A stretch of 64,000 nucleotides of DNA. Origin: DATFVA01 sp963832715 (GTDB lineage Bacteria; Bacteroidota; Ignavibacteria; Ignavibacteriales; Ignavibacteriaceae). The stretch lies in the NCBI GenBank assembly GCA_963832715.1, contig CAWHVB010000008.1, positions 186,001 through 250,000 of the forward strand. The letters are read 5' to 3'. The position numbers were made by a program, and so were the translations under genes. Shown piece by piece: positions 35,165-44,152 of the stretch. Under the pieces are notes generated by a model, which had not been told where the DNA came from, ran no database searches, and worked only from the letters and a program-made list of their open reading frames with translations. Each line of letters begins with the position of its first letter. Within the stretch, counting starts at the first letter, position 1.

Positions 35165-35941
35165 ATGAAAAAATTATCAATACCTGCTTTGGCATTTGCG
35201 GCTTTATTTTTATTCGGCTGCAGCAGCACAACCGAACTAACAAGCACCCCCGTTCCGGGAAATATAGTAATAAACGGCGACGCATCGGACTGGGGTACAA
35301 GTCTGAAATATCTTCCTGATGAAAAAGTTGCTGTGGGTGTCTCGAATGATAATGATTATCTTTATCTGTGTCTCGCTGCAAATGATATGAGTAAAGTAAT
35401 GCCGATGTTCGCGGGCGGATTTACTGTTTGGCTGGAAAATGAAAATAAAAACGGCAGCACGATCGGCATAAAATACCCTCTTCATAATATAGTCAATGAA
35501 TCCCGTATCATGCTTAATCCCGGTGAGTTTGAGGAAAGAGGGAGAGGAATGATGATCTCAAAATTGATTAAAAACCAGGATGAGATCAGGATTCTAAATG
35601 AAGACAATTTTCCTCTTACAGTGATTTCTGTTTCCGACAGCAGCGGTTTAACTGCAAGACTGGGGTATAAAAATGATCAGTTTATTTATGAGCTCCGGGT
35701 CCCTCTGAAAGTAAATGAACAAAACAAATACGGAATTAACGCTGATCCCGGAGAAAAGCTCCTGATTAAATTTGAAACTGAAAAACCGGAGAGAAACAAT
35801 TTTGGCGGAAGAGAAGGTCAAGATGGGAACAGACCCGGCGGCGGTATGGGAGGTTTTCCGGGAGGAGGAATGAGACCTGAGGGCGGGGGACGAAGATCAT
35901 TTGAACCCATTGATTTTGCTGTGGAAGTCACATTGAGGTAA
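35165..35941 (+). CDS. Lipoprotein with CBM9/DOMON-like domain and Gly-rich C-terminal segment
   Basis: A 258-residue lipoprotein from the ATG at 35165, preceded by GGAAG. An ATG four codons upstream is less likely. Signal peptide with lipobox FLFGC, Cys near 18. Residues about 30-185 resemble a CBM9/DOMON-like beta sandwich: GNIVINGDASDWG, VAVGVSNDNDYLYLCLAAND and FTVWLENENKNG. This type is often found with carbohydrate or haem binding. A Gly/Pro/Arg-rich low-complexity stretch (about 210-245) separates it from a last strand (IDFAVEVTL). Expected in the outer membrane or periplasm. Ligand unknown. Confidence 0.75.
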   Translation: MKKLSIPALAFAALFLFGCSSTTELTSTPVPGNIVINGDASDWGTSLKYLPDEKVAVGVSNDNDYLYLCLAANDMSKVMPMFAGGFTVWLENENKNGSTIGIKYPLHNIVNESRIMLNPGEFEERGRGMMISKLIKNQDEIRILNEDNFPLTVISVSDSSGLTARLGYKNDQFIYELRVPLKVNEQNKYGINADPGEKLLIKFETEKPERNNFGGREGQDGNRPGGGMGGFPGGGMRPEGGGRRSFEPIDFAVEVTLR

Positions 35942-35958
35942 TGCACAGAAAATAATTA

Positions 35959-36762
35959 TTATTTATTTCTTGCAGCTTCCAGGGCCCTGCCGTTTTTGCC
36001 TGATGCACTTGACTCTACCGATGCAACTAATTCTCTTACGAACTGATTCCCGGCAAATTCGTCCTCTTTAAGCAGCTGCATTTTCTTAGCTTTTGGTGCC
36101 TCGCTTACAAAAAGTATAATGAACGCCTTTCTTAAGATAGAAATATCTTCGGCACTGAAATTTTTCCTTTTCAGCCCTTCCGTGTTTATACTTCTTTCCC
36201 TCGAAGGATTTCCTTCCATGATCACAAATGGCGGCACATCGCGATTGATGCGGCTCATAAAACCCACAAAGCAATTACGCCCAATAGTCACAAACTGATG
36301 AACTCCTACGAGTCCGCCAAGATATGCAGAATCTTGTATGATTATATGTCCAGCCAGCTGAGTGCTGTTTGCTATGATAATATTATTGCCGAGGATGCAG
36401 TCGTGAGCGATATGAGTGTAGGCCATAATCAGATTATTGCTGCCTATAATGGTTTTTCCTTCATTTGCTATGGTTCCCTGCTGGATGGTAACAAATTCTC
36501 TTATAGAGTTATTATCACCTATGATAACCTGGGATGGTTCTCCTTTGTACTTGAGATCCTGGTTGATATTTCCTACTACCGCCCCGGGATGAATGACATT
36601 ACCTTTTCCGAGTACCAGGGGTCCGTATAATACAGCGTGATCCTTTATTATACATCCTTCACCGATCTCAACCTTACCCCTTATTACGCAATAAGCCCCA
36701 ACCTCAACATTGCTGCCCAGGGTAACTTCACTATCAATAACTGCAGTGGGATGAATATTCAT
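35959..36762 (-). CDS. lpxA: Acyl-ACP--UDP-N-acetylglucosamine O-acyltransferase
   Basis: A 267-residue left-handed beta-helix acyltransferase. About ten hexapeptide turns run from residue 3 (IHPTAVIDSEVTLGSNV) to 185. The conserved LpxA signature NINQDLKYKGEPSQ is at about 65-79, and the catalytic His lies in HIAHDCILGN (His120). The family's C-terminal helical domain (about 195-267) is present, with NTEGLKRKNFS corresponding to the conserved 'N.EGLKRRGF' segment. It catalyses the first step of lipid A synthesis in the cytoplasm, supporting a Gram-negative organism with LPS. Other lpx genes are not in the window. The gene is separated from the upstream OPT gene by a terminator, so it likely has its own promoter. 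Confidence 0.95.
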   Translation of the reverse strand: MNIHPTAVIDSEVTLGSNVEVGAYCVIRGKVEIGEGCIIKDHAVLYGPLVLGKGNVIHPGAVVGNINQDLKYKGEPSQVIIGDNNSIREFVTIQQGTIANEGKTIIGSNNLIMAYTHIAHDCILGNNIIIANSTQLAGHIIIQDSAYLGGLVGVHQFVTIGRNCFVGFMSRINRDVPPFVIMEGNPSRERSINTEGLKRKNFSAEDISILRKAFIILFVSEAPKAKKMQLLKEDEFAGNQFVRELVASVESSASGKNGRALEAARNK

Positions 36763-36841
36763 TTACCTGATAAATTATTTGTTAACATGGATAAAATAAT
36801 GATATTTTGAATAAAATAACCCCTGCTGTTTGACACGAAGT

Positions 36842-36876
36842 ATAAAAAAAAGCCCGCCATTATGACGGGCTTTTTG
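36842..36876. terminator. Terminator after the OPT transporter gene (symmetric A/T flanks)
   Basis: AAGCCCG / CGGGCTT stem with an 11-nt loop, A8 on the left and T5 on the right. On the minus strand it lies 18-25 bp past the OPT stop at 36894 and ends in a long U-run. Confidence 0.85.
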
Positions 36877-36893
36877 AAAAAAAGAATGTCTTT

Positions 36894-38876
36894 CTACTCC
36901 GCTTCCGGTTTGCCTCTTAATGCATCCCATATCATATAAACACAAAGCAGTGCAAACATTATAAGAGCAAGCAATTCTGCAGAATGAGATTCGGCCCATT
37001 CAAGGTTAACCCAGTTGTAGCCGAGATACCTGAGGAATGCGCTTATTACTCCCATCAAAGCACCTCCTGCAATAAATCCGGAGGCAATCAAAGTTCCCCG
37101 TTCCCGTCTTGCATTGTTCACTTTTTCGTCTTTGCTTCTTGTGGAAACAAAGTAAGCTATCAATCCGCCGACAAGCAGGGGAGTATTTAACTCAAGAGGA
37201 ATATACATTCCAAGGGCGAATGCCAGTGCCGGAACACCGATCATTGTCAGTACCAGCGCAAGGATCGCTCCCACAATATAAAGCATCCATGGTGCGGGCT
37301 GCTGCGCCATCAGTGGTTGTATTACGGCTGCCATTGCGTTTGCCTGCGGTGCAACAAGAGCACCTTCACCGGTGAACCCGTAGGTATCATTAAGTATCAT
37401 TATAACATAACCTACTGTTAAAGCGGATACCAGAACACCAAGGAATTTCCACCTTTCCTGTTTATAAGGAGAAGTTCCCAGCCAGTAGCCGATCTTAAGG
37501 TCAGTTATAAAGCCGCCTGCCATAGAGAGTGCTGTACAGACAACACCGCCGATTATCAGTGCGGCAACCATTCCTGATTCACCTTTAAGACCAACCGATG
37601 TTAAAATTATAGAAGAAAGAATTAATGTCATCAGGGTCATTCCGCTAACAGGGTTTGTGCCGACTATAGCAATTGCATTAGCAGCAACAGTTGTAAACAG
37701 GAATGCGATCAGCATTACAATAAACAGTCCTGTGAGTGCCCAGCCGATATTATGTACTACTCCGAGCTGGAAAAATACAAGCAGCAGGATCGTAGTGATA
37801 ATAAGTCCAAAAACGATAACTTTCATCGACAGATCCCGGTTGGTCCTTACATGTTCATCATCTGCTTTTTTCTTCTGGAAGAGTTCCGTTACGCCCATTG
37901 TAACAGCCCCTTTGATTATCTTTGATGAACGTATAATTCCAATGATACCTGCCATTGCAATTCCGCCTATACCCACGTGACGAATGTAATTCCTGAATAT
38001 TTCTTCAGCACTCATCTGGTTTATGAGTTTGGTAACTCCTGTTCCCAGCGGAACTGCGAGATCAGCACCGATGTATGATACAACCGGAATCAGCAGATAC
38101 CAGGAAACAAATGAACCTGCACAAATAATGGCGGCATATTTAAGGCCGACTATATAGCCTAATCCCATTACTGCGGCACCGACATTAAGACGAAAAACGA
38201 GTTTAAATTTATCGGCAAGGACTTCACCAAATCCAAAAACCCTTGTGGTAAAAGTCTCACTCCACCAGCCGAAAGTTGCAATCACAAAATCATAAATACC
38301 ACCTATCAAACCGCTAGCAACAAGTACAAGAGCCTGCTTTCCGCCTTTCTCTCCTGCAACAAGGATCTCAGTGGTGGCAGTGGCTTCGGGGAAAGGGAAT
38401 TTCCCATGCATTTCCGCTACAAAATATTTTCTGAAGGGAATGAGGAACAGGATCCCCAGGACGCCTCCGAATACTGAAGCAAGAAATATCTGGAAGAAAT
38501 GAGCCTGCAGGTTTAAAATGTACAGGGCAGGGATAGTAAATATAGCACCGGCTACAATCAACCCTGAGTTCTGCCCTATAGACTGAATAATCACATTCTG
38601 TCCCATCGCCCCTTTCATCTTACTTCCTGCCGAGAGACCGACCGCTATGATCGCGATAGGGATCGCCGCTTCAAAAACCTGGCCTATCTTTAATCCAAGA
38701 TAAGCAGCGGCTGCAGAAAATAAGATAGCCATTAGTAACCCTACGGTCACGGAATAAGGAGTGACTTCCTTCGGATTCTGACCGGGCTTCATTATCGGGA
38801 CATACTCTTCTCCCGGCTTCAGCTCAGTATAAGCATTCTCCGGGAGACCTTTAACTTTTTCTATATGTTCACTCAT
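36894..38876 (-). CDS. OPT-family oligopeptide transporter
   Basis: A 660-residue inner-membrane protein with about 15 hydrophobic helices. Family features: the N-terminal YVPIMKPGQNPKEVTPYSVTVG, AYLGLKIGQVFEAAIPIAI (helix 1 with the G-x-GQ-xFEAAIP motif), FPFPEATATTEILVAGEKGG and the central LLIPVVSYIGADLAVPLGTG. Prokaryotic OPT proteins import oligopeptides, and some relatives transport metal chelates, driven by protons. The start lies only 11 bp downstream of a large subtilase gene on the same strand, so the two are probably an operon producing and importing small peptides. A strong terminator follows. Confidence 0.9.
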   Translation of the reverse strand: MSEHIEKVKGLPENAYTELKPGEEYVPIMKPGQNPKEVTPYSVTVGLLMAILFSAAAAYLGLKIGQVFEAAIPIAIIAVGLSAGSKMKGAMGQNVIIQSIGQNSGLIVAGAIFTIPALYILNLQAHFFQIFLASVFGGVLGILFLIPFRKYFVAEMHGKFPFPEATATTEILVAGEKGGKQALVLVASGLIGGIYDFVIATFGWWSETFTTRVFGFGEVLADKFKLVFRLNVGAAVMGLGYIVGLKYAAIICAGSFVSWYLLIPVVSYIGADLAVPLGTGVTKLINQMSAEEIFRNYIRHVGIGGIAMAGIIGIIRSSKIIKGAVTMGVTELFQKKKADDEHVRTNRDLSMKVIVFGLIITTILLLVFFQLGVVHNIGWALTGLFIVMLIAFLFTTVAANAIAIVGTNPVSGMTLMTLILSSIILTSVGLKGESGMVAALIIGGVVCTALSMAGGFITDLKIGYWLGTSPYKQERWKFLGVLVSALTVGYVIMILNDTYGFTGEGALVAPQANAMAAVIQPLMAQQPAPWMLYIVGAILALVLTMIGVPALAFALGMYIPLELNTPLLVGGLIAYFVSTRSKDEKVNNARRERGTLIASGFIAGGALMGVISAFLRYLGYNWVNLEWAESHSAELLALIMFALLCVYMIWDALRGKPEAE

Positions 38877-38887
38877 AAGACATTACC

Positions 38888-41683
38888 CTATTTAAAGTTG
38901 ATAGTAATTGGTAATTCGTATTCAGTTTCCTGCGATGCAGAAGATGTGAATGTAACAGTTCCATAAACTAGCGACCCTTCAGGCATATCGTATGCAGGGT
39001 CTGAATAATTCAGGTACAACATCTGCGGAATTGAAGGATAAAGTGAGGTGTTCCCTCTTGAATTTCCGGTGACGGAAAACCGGGGCTGTGAACTCATTTC
39101 TGTCTCCTCTTTAACAGTTGCTGTCATACTATCGGATGCATTTGTAAATGCAGGGACAAGTTCGAAGGTCAGGTTTGATCCGTCGTTAACCTCTCCAGCG
39201 TTTATCGTAATTGATCCGGTTCTGTAGCTTAGACCGTCTTTGGTAAGGGCAACACCGCTGTCGTCAAGTACCTCGAAGGAGAAATCGGTTACTTTGTTGT
39301 AATCTTCCTTGCTCAGGATGATATTAAAGGTTTTGGAAATTTCACCGGGTTTAAATGTAAAGGGATATTTGTAAGTGTCTTTTCCGTTCAATTTGAATTC
39401 GTGGTTTACGACATATCCCTTAATTTGTCCCGCAACCGAGTAGGATTTAAGTCCGTTATAGTAATTTATTAAATCGATAGTATTACTCGTCCCGGTAAGT
39501 TCATTATCATCAATTCTCTTTATGCTGTTAAAGCTGACCTTCAGATTGTAATCGGAAACGGTATCGGCCATAAAGTATCCTTCAACCATCACTTCATAGA
39601 CTCCCGGTTCATAATTATAATAATTGCCTCCAATAGACTCATTGTCATTCTGTGAAGACAGAATATGAGAGAGTTCAAGGGGTCTGCCGTCAGGATCGGC
39701 TATCCTGTAACGTGCCTGTATGTAATCTTTACCAACCTTGCTCAGTTCAATCTTCATGGTTGTTTCACCGGCCGGAACTCTGATGAAATACCTGTTCACC
39801 ATACCGATGTCTACTTTCTCGTTTTTCCATTCCATACTATAGTTGTTTGAGGCATTGAAATCATAAGGTATAATAACCGTTGCAAGCATATCGAACTCGG
39901 GCATCTTTGTATAGTCATCGCGTGTCGCCGAGATCCTGCCGCAGTACAATCCGGGTTTGGTCAATTTAGATTTATCAAACTGGATGCTTATTGCGGTCGG
40001 CTGATCGTTGCGTATATAGGTTTTCTTCTGCACCGGTTTTATCCAGTCGGCATCTGTTTTAATATTGAATCCTCTGTAAAAATTGGCCTGTTTCTGGAAA
40101 TTATCCCTTCTTACAATAAAATTAAAACTTTCTTTTCCTGTAATGAATGAACCGTCCCTCAGGTAAAGGTTGGGTGCTTTATCATCAGGCATATTAGGTG
40201 CAAGTGAAGTAATTGTGTAATGTTCATAATTCTTTACTTCACCCTGGTCAACATATTTCTTCAGAAGTTCCCAGGCTCTTGCGGCATTTATATACCCGTG
40301 GCCCTGGTCGATCCAGGTATAATTCTCCATGTAAGTTGCGCTCTGCCGTACCGCCTTGTATAGCATTTCCGAGGGGATCTTTGTGTCCGGGTATTCCTTT
40401 ACCGCAGCGCTTAATAGAAGCGACATCACCCCTGTGCTGTAGGGTGAAGCCATACTTGTTCCCCAGAATCTGTCTGCCGGCATGTAATTCGGGACGGTAG
40501 AAAAAGCCGCACCCGGGGATACTACGTCCGGTTTATCAACTTCACCGCCTCTTGAAGAAAAATAAAGTATGATATCATTTTTCAGCCTGGCGCCGTAGAG
40601 GTCTCTTCCTACACTTTTAGTCAGTACAGCTCCTGATGAAAAAACATAATCGGCGGATGAGGGAAGTCCCTGCGAAGATACACTCGGACCTTCATTACCA
40701 TTAGCTACACAAATATAAAGATACGGGTTGTCTTTCATCAGCTTCGTTATCAGTTCTTCCATTTCGGCATGACCTTCAATTTCAGCGCCTATTCCAAAGC
40801 TCATATTAACAATGCATGGTTCTTTTCGTTCTTTAGAAATTTTATCCGCAAACAAGTATGCCTTTTTCATACTTTCAGTTACTGTTGCACCGCCCGTGAA
40901 TAGATTATCGCCGAGCTTGCAGGCAATTACCTTTGCTCCGGGAGCAACGCCGTTAATTGTAGATCCGTCAATCATATAACCTGCAGCGATACCTGCAACA
41001 TGAGTTCCATGGAACCCGTCGTCAAAGAAGAGAGAAATTTTTCCTTCGTCCGGGAATACATGCAATGCAAATGTCAGAGGTGTAAGAGCCTTTTTGGTTT
41101 TAATATGAAATGCCTGCTGTTCTTTATCGTACTCTTTAAGAGGCTGTTCATCCGAAAGATCACCGTTGCCGTTCGTATCAAAATAAGTTATCCAGTCGCC
41201 CGACTGATCCTTATACGTAACCATATAATACTTGTCGTTCGTATCGCCGTCTCCATTAAGGTCGGCTGAACCGGAGTTTGAATTGATAAGCTGCTTCTCG
41301 GTAAGGACCCCGATATAATATTCAGCACCCGGAGATTTTATCTTATCGGCTCCTTTAACTGAGTAGCCCTTATCTTCGTTTACAAAATTGTTGTCGTCTT
41401 CATCTGCCTTATAAATAGGGATGTCGCCTTCTCCCGTAAAATCACGGGCATCGATGACTTTATTCTCTCCGGTAGAGGTTTTCTGAAGTCCGGCTATACC
41501 CATATCCACCCCGGTATCGAGGATAAAAATGATTGTCCCTCTTCCGTCGTATTCAGGATGGAGACTTAGGAATTCGGAGACTCCTGTAGGATTCAAATCA
41601 AGAAATGTCTGTGTTGAATCCTGTGCATATATAAAAGCAGTTAGAAATAAAAAAAATACTGCTATGGTTTTATTTAAATACAT
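38888..41683 (-). CDS. Exported S8 peptidase, tripeptidyl-peptidase II-like
   Basis: A 931-residue protein. Signal peptide 1-20 (FIYAQ). The subtilase domain has catalytic Asp56 in IIFILDTGVDMG, His in FHGTHVAGIAAG (near 228) and Ser in WGTSMASPYSTG (near 410). The long insert between Asp and His (about 170 residues) and the length of the C-terminal beta-sandwich region (about 470-931) resemble tripeptidyl peptidase II rather than classical subtilisins. The C-terminal part includes FNSIKRIDDNELTGT and Ig-like strands. TPP II removes tripeptides from N-termini; here the protein is predicted in the periplasm. Directly upstream of the OPT transporter. No T9SS CTD. Confidence 0.88.
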   Translation of the reverse strand: MYLNKTIAVFFLFLTAFIYAQDSTQTFLDLNPTGVSEFLSLHPEYDGRGTIIFILDTGVDMGIAGLQKTSTGENKVIDARDFTGEGDIPIYKADEDDNNFVNEDKGYSVKGADKIKSPGAEYYIGVLTEKQLINSNSGSADLNGDGDTNDKYYMVTYKDQSGDWITYFDTNGNGDLSDEQPLKEYDKEQQAFHIKTKKALTPLTFALHVFPDEGKISLFFDDGFHGTHVAGIAAGYMIDGSTINGVAPGAKVIACKLGDNLFTGGATVTESMKKAYLFADKISKERKEPCIVNMSFGIGAEIEGHAEMEELITKLMKDNPYLYICVANGNEGPSVSSQGLPSSADYVFSSGAVLTKSVGRDLYGARLKNDIILYFSSRGGEVDKPDVVSPGAAFSTVPNYMPADRFWGTSMASPYSTGVMSLLLSAAVKEYPDTKIPSEMLYKAVRQSATYMENYTWIDQGHGYINAARAWELLKKYVDQGEVKNYEHYTITSLAPNMPDDKAPNLYLRDGSFITGKESFNFIVRRDNFQKQANFYRGFNIKTDADWIKPVQKKTYIRNDQPTAISIQFDKSKLTKPGLYCGRISATRDDYTKMPEFDMLATVIIPYDFNASNNYSMEWKNEKVDIGMVNRYFIRVPAGETTMKIELSKVGKDYIQARYRIADPDGRPLELSHILSSQNDNESIGGNYYNYEPGVYEVMVEGYFMADTVSDYNLKVSFNSIKRIDDNELTGTSNTIDLINYYNGLKSYSVAGQIKGYVVNHEFKLNGKDTYKYPFTFKPGEISKTFNIILSKEDYNKVTDFSFEVLDDSGVALTKDGLSYRTGSITINAGEVNDGSNLTFELVPAFTNASDSMTATVKEETEMSSQPRFSVTGNSRGNTSLYPSIPQMLYLNYSDPAYDMPEGSLVYGTVTFTSSASQETEYELPITINFK

Positions 41684-41833
41684 AAATAGCCCCGGTTGCT
41701 TTGATTGTGAATAGAAATAGATGGAATTAAATAATTTGAAAGAAATTCATCGGTCGGGTTATATGAATTAAACGATATGATAAATTTAGCCATTAATCCA
41801 AAATTACATTTAAAGTGGCATCCTAAAATTACG

Positions 41834-41841
41834 TACATTTG
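41834..41841 (+). promoter_or_regulatory. Possible Bacteroidota-type promoter element TACATTTG
   Basis: Matches the TAnnTTTG -7 consensus 49 bp upstream of the rsmI ATG, but I see no convincing -33 TTG element. Confidence 0.25.
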
Positions 41842-41890
41842 CATACAGTGACAATCTAAATATTATTATTTTATAGAAATAATTCCGTCT

Positions 41891-42568
41891 ATGAACAGAA
41901 AATTATACCTGGTATCTACTCCTATTGGAAATTACGATGATATAACCCTGAGAGCACTGAAGGTATTACAGGAGGCCGACTTTATTCTATGCGAAGAATA
42001 TAAAGAGGGGAGGAGGCTTTTATCGCAATATAAGATTGAAAAAGAACTTATTGCCCTGAATGAGCATAATGAAAAAGAAGCGGTTAACGATATACTTTTA
42101 AAAATTATAAACGGACAGAATGCAGCTTTGATATCCGACTGCGGAACGCCGTTATTCTCCGATCCCGGTCACCTCCTTGTCGAAGTATGTATTTCTCAGA
42201 AAATTGATATAGTACCTGTACCGGGTGCCAATTCTTTGCTCCCCGCCCTGACAGGATCCGGGCTGGACTTTGAGAAATTTTTCTATTACGGCTGGCTTTC
42301 CCCCAAGAAGGATATCCGCCGGCAGGAACTCTATAAGTTGAAATACATGAAATACGTAATTGTAATCATGGATACTCCATACAGAATTAAGCCGCTGCTC
42401 GCCGATGTGGTAAAAATGATCGGGAAGAACACCCGCGTGGTCCTTGCATTCGAGCTGACGAAAAAAGGTGAAATATTCTACCGCGGTACCGCAGAGGATA
42501 TACTGAAAATCGCCGAACAGAAAAATCTGAAAGGGGAGTTTGTCTTGCTGGTGGATAATTCGAAGTAA
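41891..42568 (+). CDS. rsmI: 16S rRNA (cytidine-2'-O)-methyltransferase RsmI family
   Basis: A 225-residue tetrapyrrole-methylase-fold enzyme. RsmI signature opening LYLVSTPIGNYDDITLRALKVLQEADFILCE, then NAALISDCGTPLFSDPGHLLV (SAM-binding GTP loop) and VPVPGANSLLPALTGSGL. It would 2'-O-methylate the cytidine at 16S rRNA position 1402 (E. coli numbering). At 225 residues it lacks the short C-terminal domain present in the ~285-residue E. coli enzyme, and the segment after CEE (YKEGRRLLSQY) differs from the usual 'DTR...LL'. It could therefore be a paralogue with a shifted specificity. Confidence 0.85.
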   Translation: MNRKLYLVSTPIGNYDDITLRALKVLQEADFILCEEYKEGRRLLSQYKIEKELIALNEHNEKEAVNDILLKIINGQNAALISDCGTPLFSDPGHLLVEVCISQKIDIVPVPGANSLLPALTGSGLDFEKFFYYGWLSPKKDIRRQELYKLKYMKYVIVIMDTPYRIKPLLADVVKMIGKNTRVVLAFELTKKGEIFYRGTAEDILKIAEQKNLKGEFVLLVDNSK

Positions 42569-42621
42569 GTATAGTCAGGATACGGGACGATGAAATCGTG
42601 TGGCTAACCGGATACTAGAAG

Positions 42622-42660
42622 TAGGAGGATAAGAGGATAGGAGGATAAGAAGATAAGATA
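42622..42660. repeat. Purine-rich 16-bp tandem repeat
   Basis: Two copies of TAGGAGGATAAG(A/G)(A/G)GA-like 16-mers (42622-42637 and 42638-42653, one mismatch) plus a partial third copy. It lies between the convergent genes rsmI and rlmD, is not in a reading frame, and contains several AGGAGG strings that are not positioned for translation. Confidence 0.7.
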
Positions 42661-42702
42661 TAACCTGCAATAAACGTGACTCATCTATACAACACAATTA
42701 AT

Positions 42703-44151
42703 CTATCTTTTTAGTAATGCTACATTCTCAATATGATAGGTATGCGGGAACATATCGACGGGACGGATTTTTATTAGCTGATAGCCGGCTTCTTTAAGCA
42801 TTTTGATATCTCTTACCTGCGTGGCTGGATTGCAGCTTACGTAAACTATTTTTGCAGGGCTTAATTCCGCCACATCATTGACGGTATTTTTATGCATACC
42901 GTTCCGTGGAGGATCTATAATAATCGTATCTGGCTGTGGGAGTTTTTTTTCTTCAACTATAGGGAGAAATGATTTGTAGAGATCGGCTGTAATAAAATTA
43001 ACATTTTTTATCCCGTTTATTACGGCATTTTCCTCCGCGTCTTTTACTGCAGGCTCTACCGATTCAAATGCATATACTTCTTTAGCCTTGTCTGAAAGGT
43101 ATATCGCTATTGTGCCTGCTCCGGAGTAAAGATCATAAACAATTTCGTCGCCATTTAATTCAGCAAACTCAAGCGCGGTATTGTAAAGATTTTCAGCCTG
43201 GATCGTATTTGTCTGGAAGAATGAATTCGCGCTTATCCTGAATTTGTATTTCCCGATGTAATCGTATATAAACCCTTCCCCGTAATATAGTTTTTCATAA
43301 TCACCGGCTGCAACTGCGGCTTTCTTCAGGTTGATGTTGTTTATAATTGTTGTGATCTGAGGAATTTCTTTTAACAATTGCTCTGAATATTCCTTCATCA
43401 GCTCATCATTCTCCGAGGCGGTAACAAGGTTTACCATCAGACCTGCTCCTTCACCAGATTTCTCTTCAGATCTGTGCGACTGCTTAATTACAAGGTTTCT
43501 TAGGTATCCCTGGTGCGTATTTGTTGAATAAACCGGAACGCTTCTTTCCTTGAAGAATTTCCTTGTGAGGTTCAGGATTTTATTGCTTAATTCCGACTGC
43601 AGGAAGCATTCATCTATATCCAGAACTTTGTCGTAAACTCCCGGGACATGCAGTCCCAGTGCGAATTCTTTATCAAGTATTTCCTGTGAACCGATTTCTG
43701 CTTTCGTAAGCCATCGCTTATCTGCAAAGGAATATTCCATCTTATTCCTGTAATAGAATATTTTTTCGGAAGGGATGATATCATCCATTTCAAAGCCGCT
43801 CAATCCTCCGAGCCTTTCAAAAATTTCTTTAACCTGGTCATGCTTGTAGCTGAGCTGTACCTGGTAATTAAGATCCTGCTGCTTACATCCGCCGCAGGTA
43901 CCGAAATATTTACAGCGTGCCTGTATTCTGAAAGGTGAGGGAACAAGGATTTTTTCCGCAACTGCCTCTGCAAATGATTTTTTGGTTTTGGTTATTCTCG
44001 CTTCAACTGTATCACCGGGATATGAACCGTTCACAAAAACTACGTAGCCTGATTTCCTTTCATCGGAACCTTCTTTTTGAATTCTTGAAATACCCTTTCC
44101 TTCGAAGGCATATTTCTCAATCTGAAATTCTAATTTGTCGCCTCGTTTCAA
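42703..44151 (-). CDS. rlmD: 23S rRNA (uracil-C5)-methyltransferase RlmD/TrmA family
   Basis: A 482-residue enzyme. TRAM domain at 1-60 (KRGDKLEFQIEKYAFEGKGISR, then FVNGSYPGDTVEARI). Fe-S cluster Cys in RCKYFGTCGGCKQQDL (about 79, 85, 88) and a later Cys in LDIDECFLQ. The Rossmann methyltransferase domain has VYDLYSGAGTIAIYL, IIDPPRNGMHKNTV and IVYVSCNPATQVRD, with the catalytic Cys in SCNPAT. The start codon is TTG, chosen because it gives the family's exact N-terminus and sits 6 nt after AGGAAG. It begins one base after the upstream methyltransferase stop (TAA-A-TTG), suggesting translational coupling. Paralogues RlmC/RlmD/TrmA cannot be fully separated by eye. Confidence 0.88.
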   Translation of the reverse strand: MKRGDKLEFQIEKYAFEGKGISRIQKEGSDERKSGYVVFVNGSYPGDTVEARITKTKKSFAEAVAEKILVPSPFRIQARCKYFGTCGGCKQQDLNYQVQLSYKHDQVKEIFERLGGLSGFEMDDIIPSEKIFYYRNKMEYSFADKRWLTKAEIGSQEILDKEFALGLHVPGVYDKVLDIDECFLQSELSNKILNLTRKFFKERSVPVYSTNTHQGYLRNLVIKQSHRSEEKSGEGAGLMVNLVTASENDELMKEYSEQLLKEIPQITTIINNINLKKAAVAAGDYEKLYYGEGFIYDYIGKYKFRISANSFFQTNTIQAENLYNTALEFAELNGDEIVYDLYSGAGTIAIYLSDKAKEVYAFESVEPAVKDAEENAVINGIKNVNFITADLYKSFLPIVEEKKLPQPDTIIIDPPRNGMHKNTVNDVAELSPAKIVYVSCNPATQVRDIKMLKEAGYQLIKIRPVDMFPHTYHIENVALLKR

Positions 44152-44152
44152 T

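Noticed and set aside
36775..36999. Minus-strand 74-codon frame overlapping the 3' end of the OPT gene
   Set aside because: Overlaps a well-supported gene in another frame and runs across its terminator; shadow frame.
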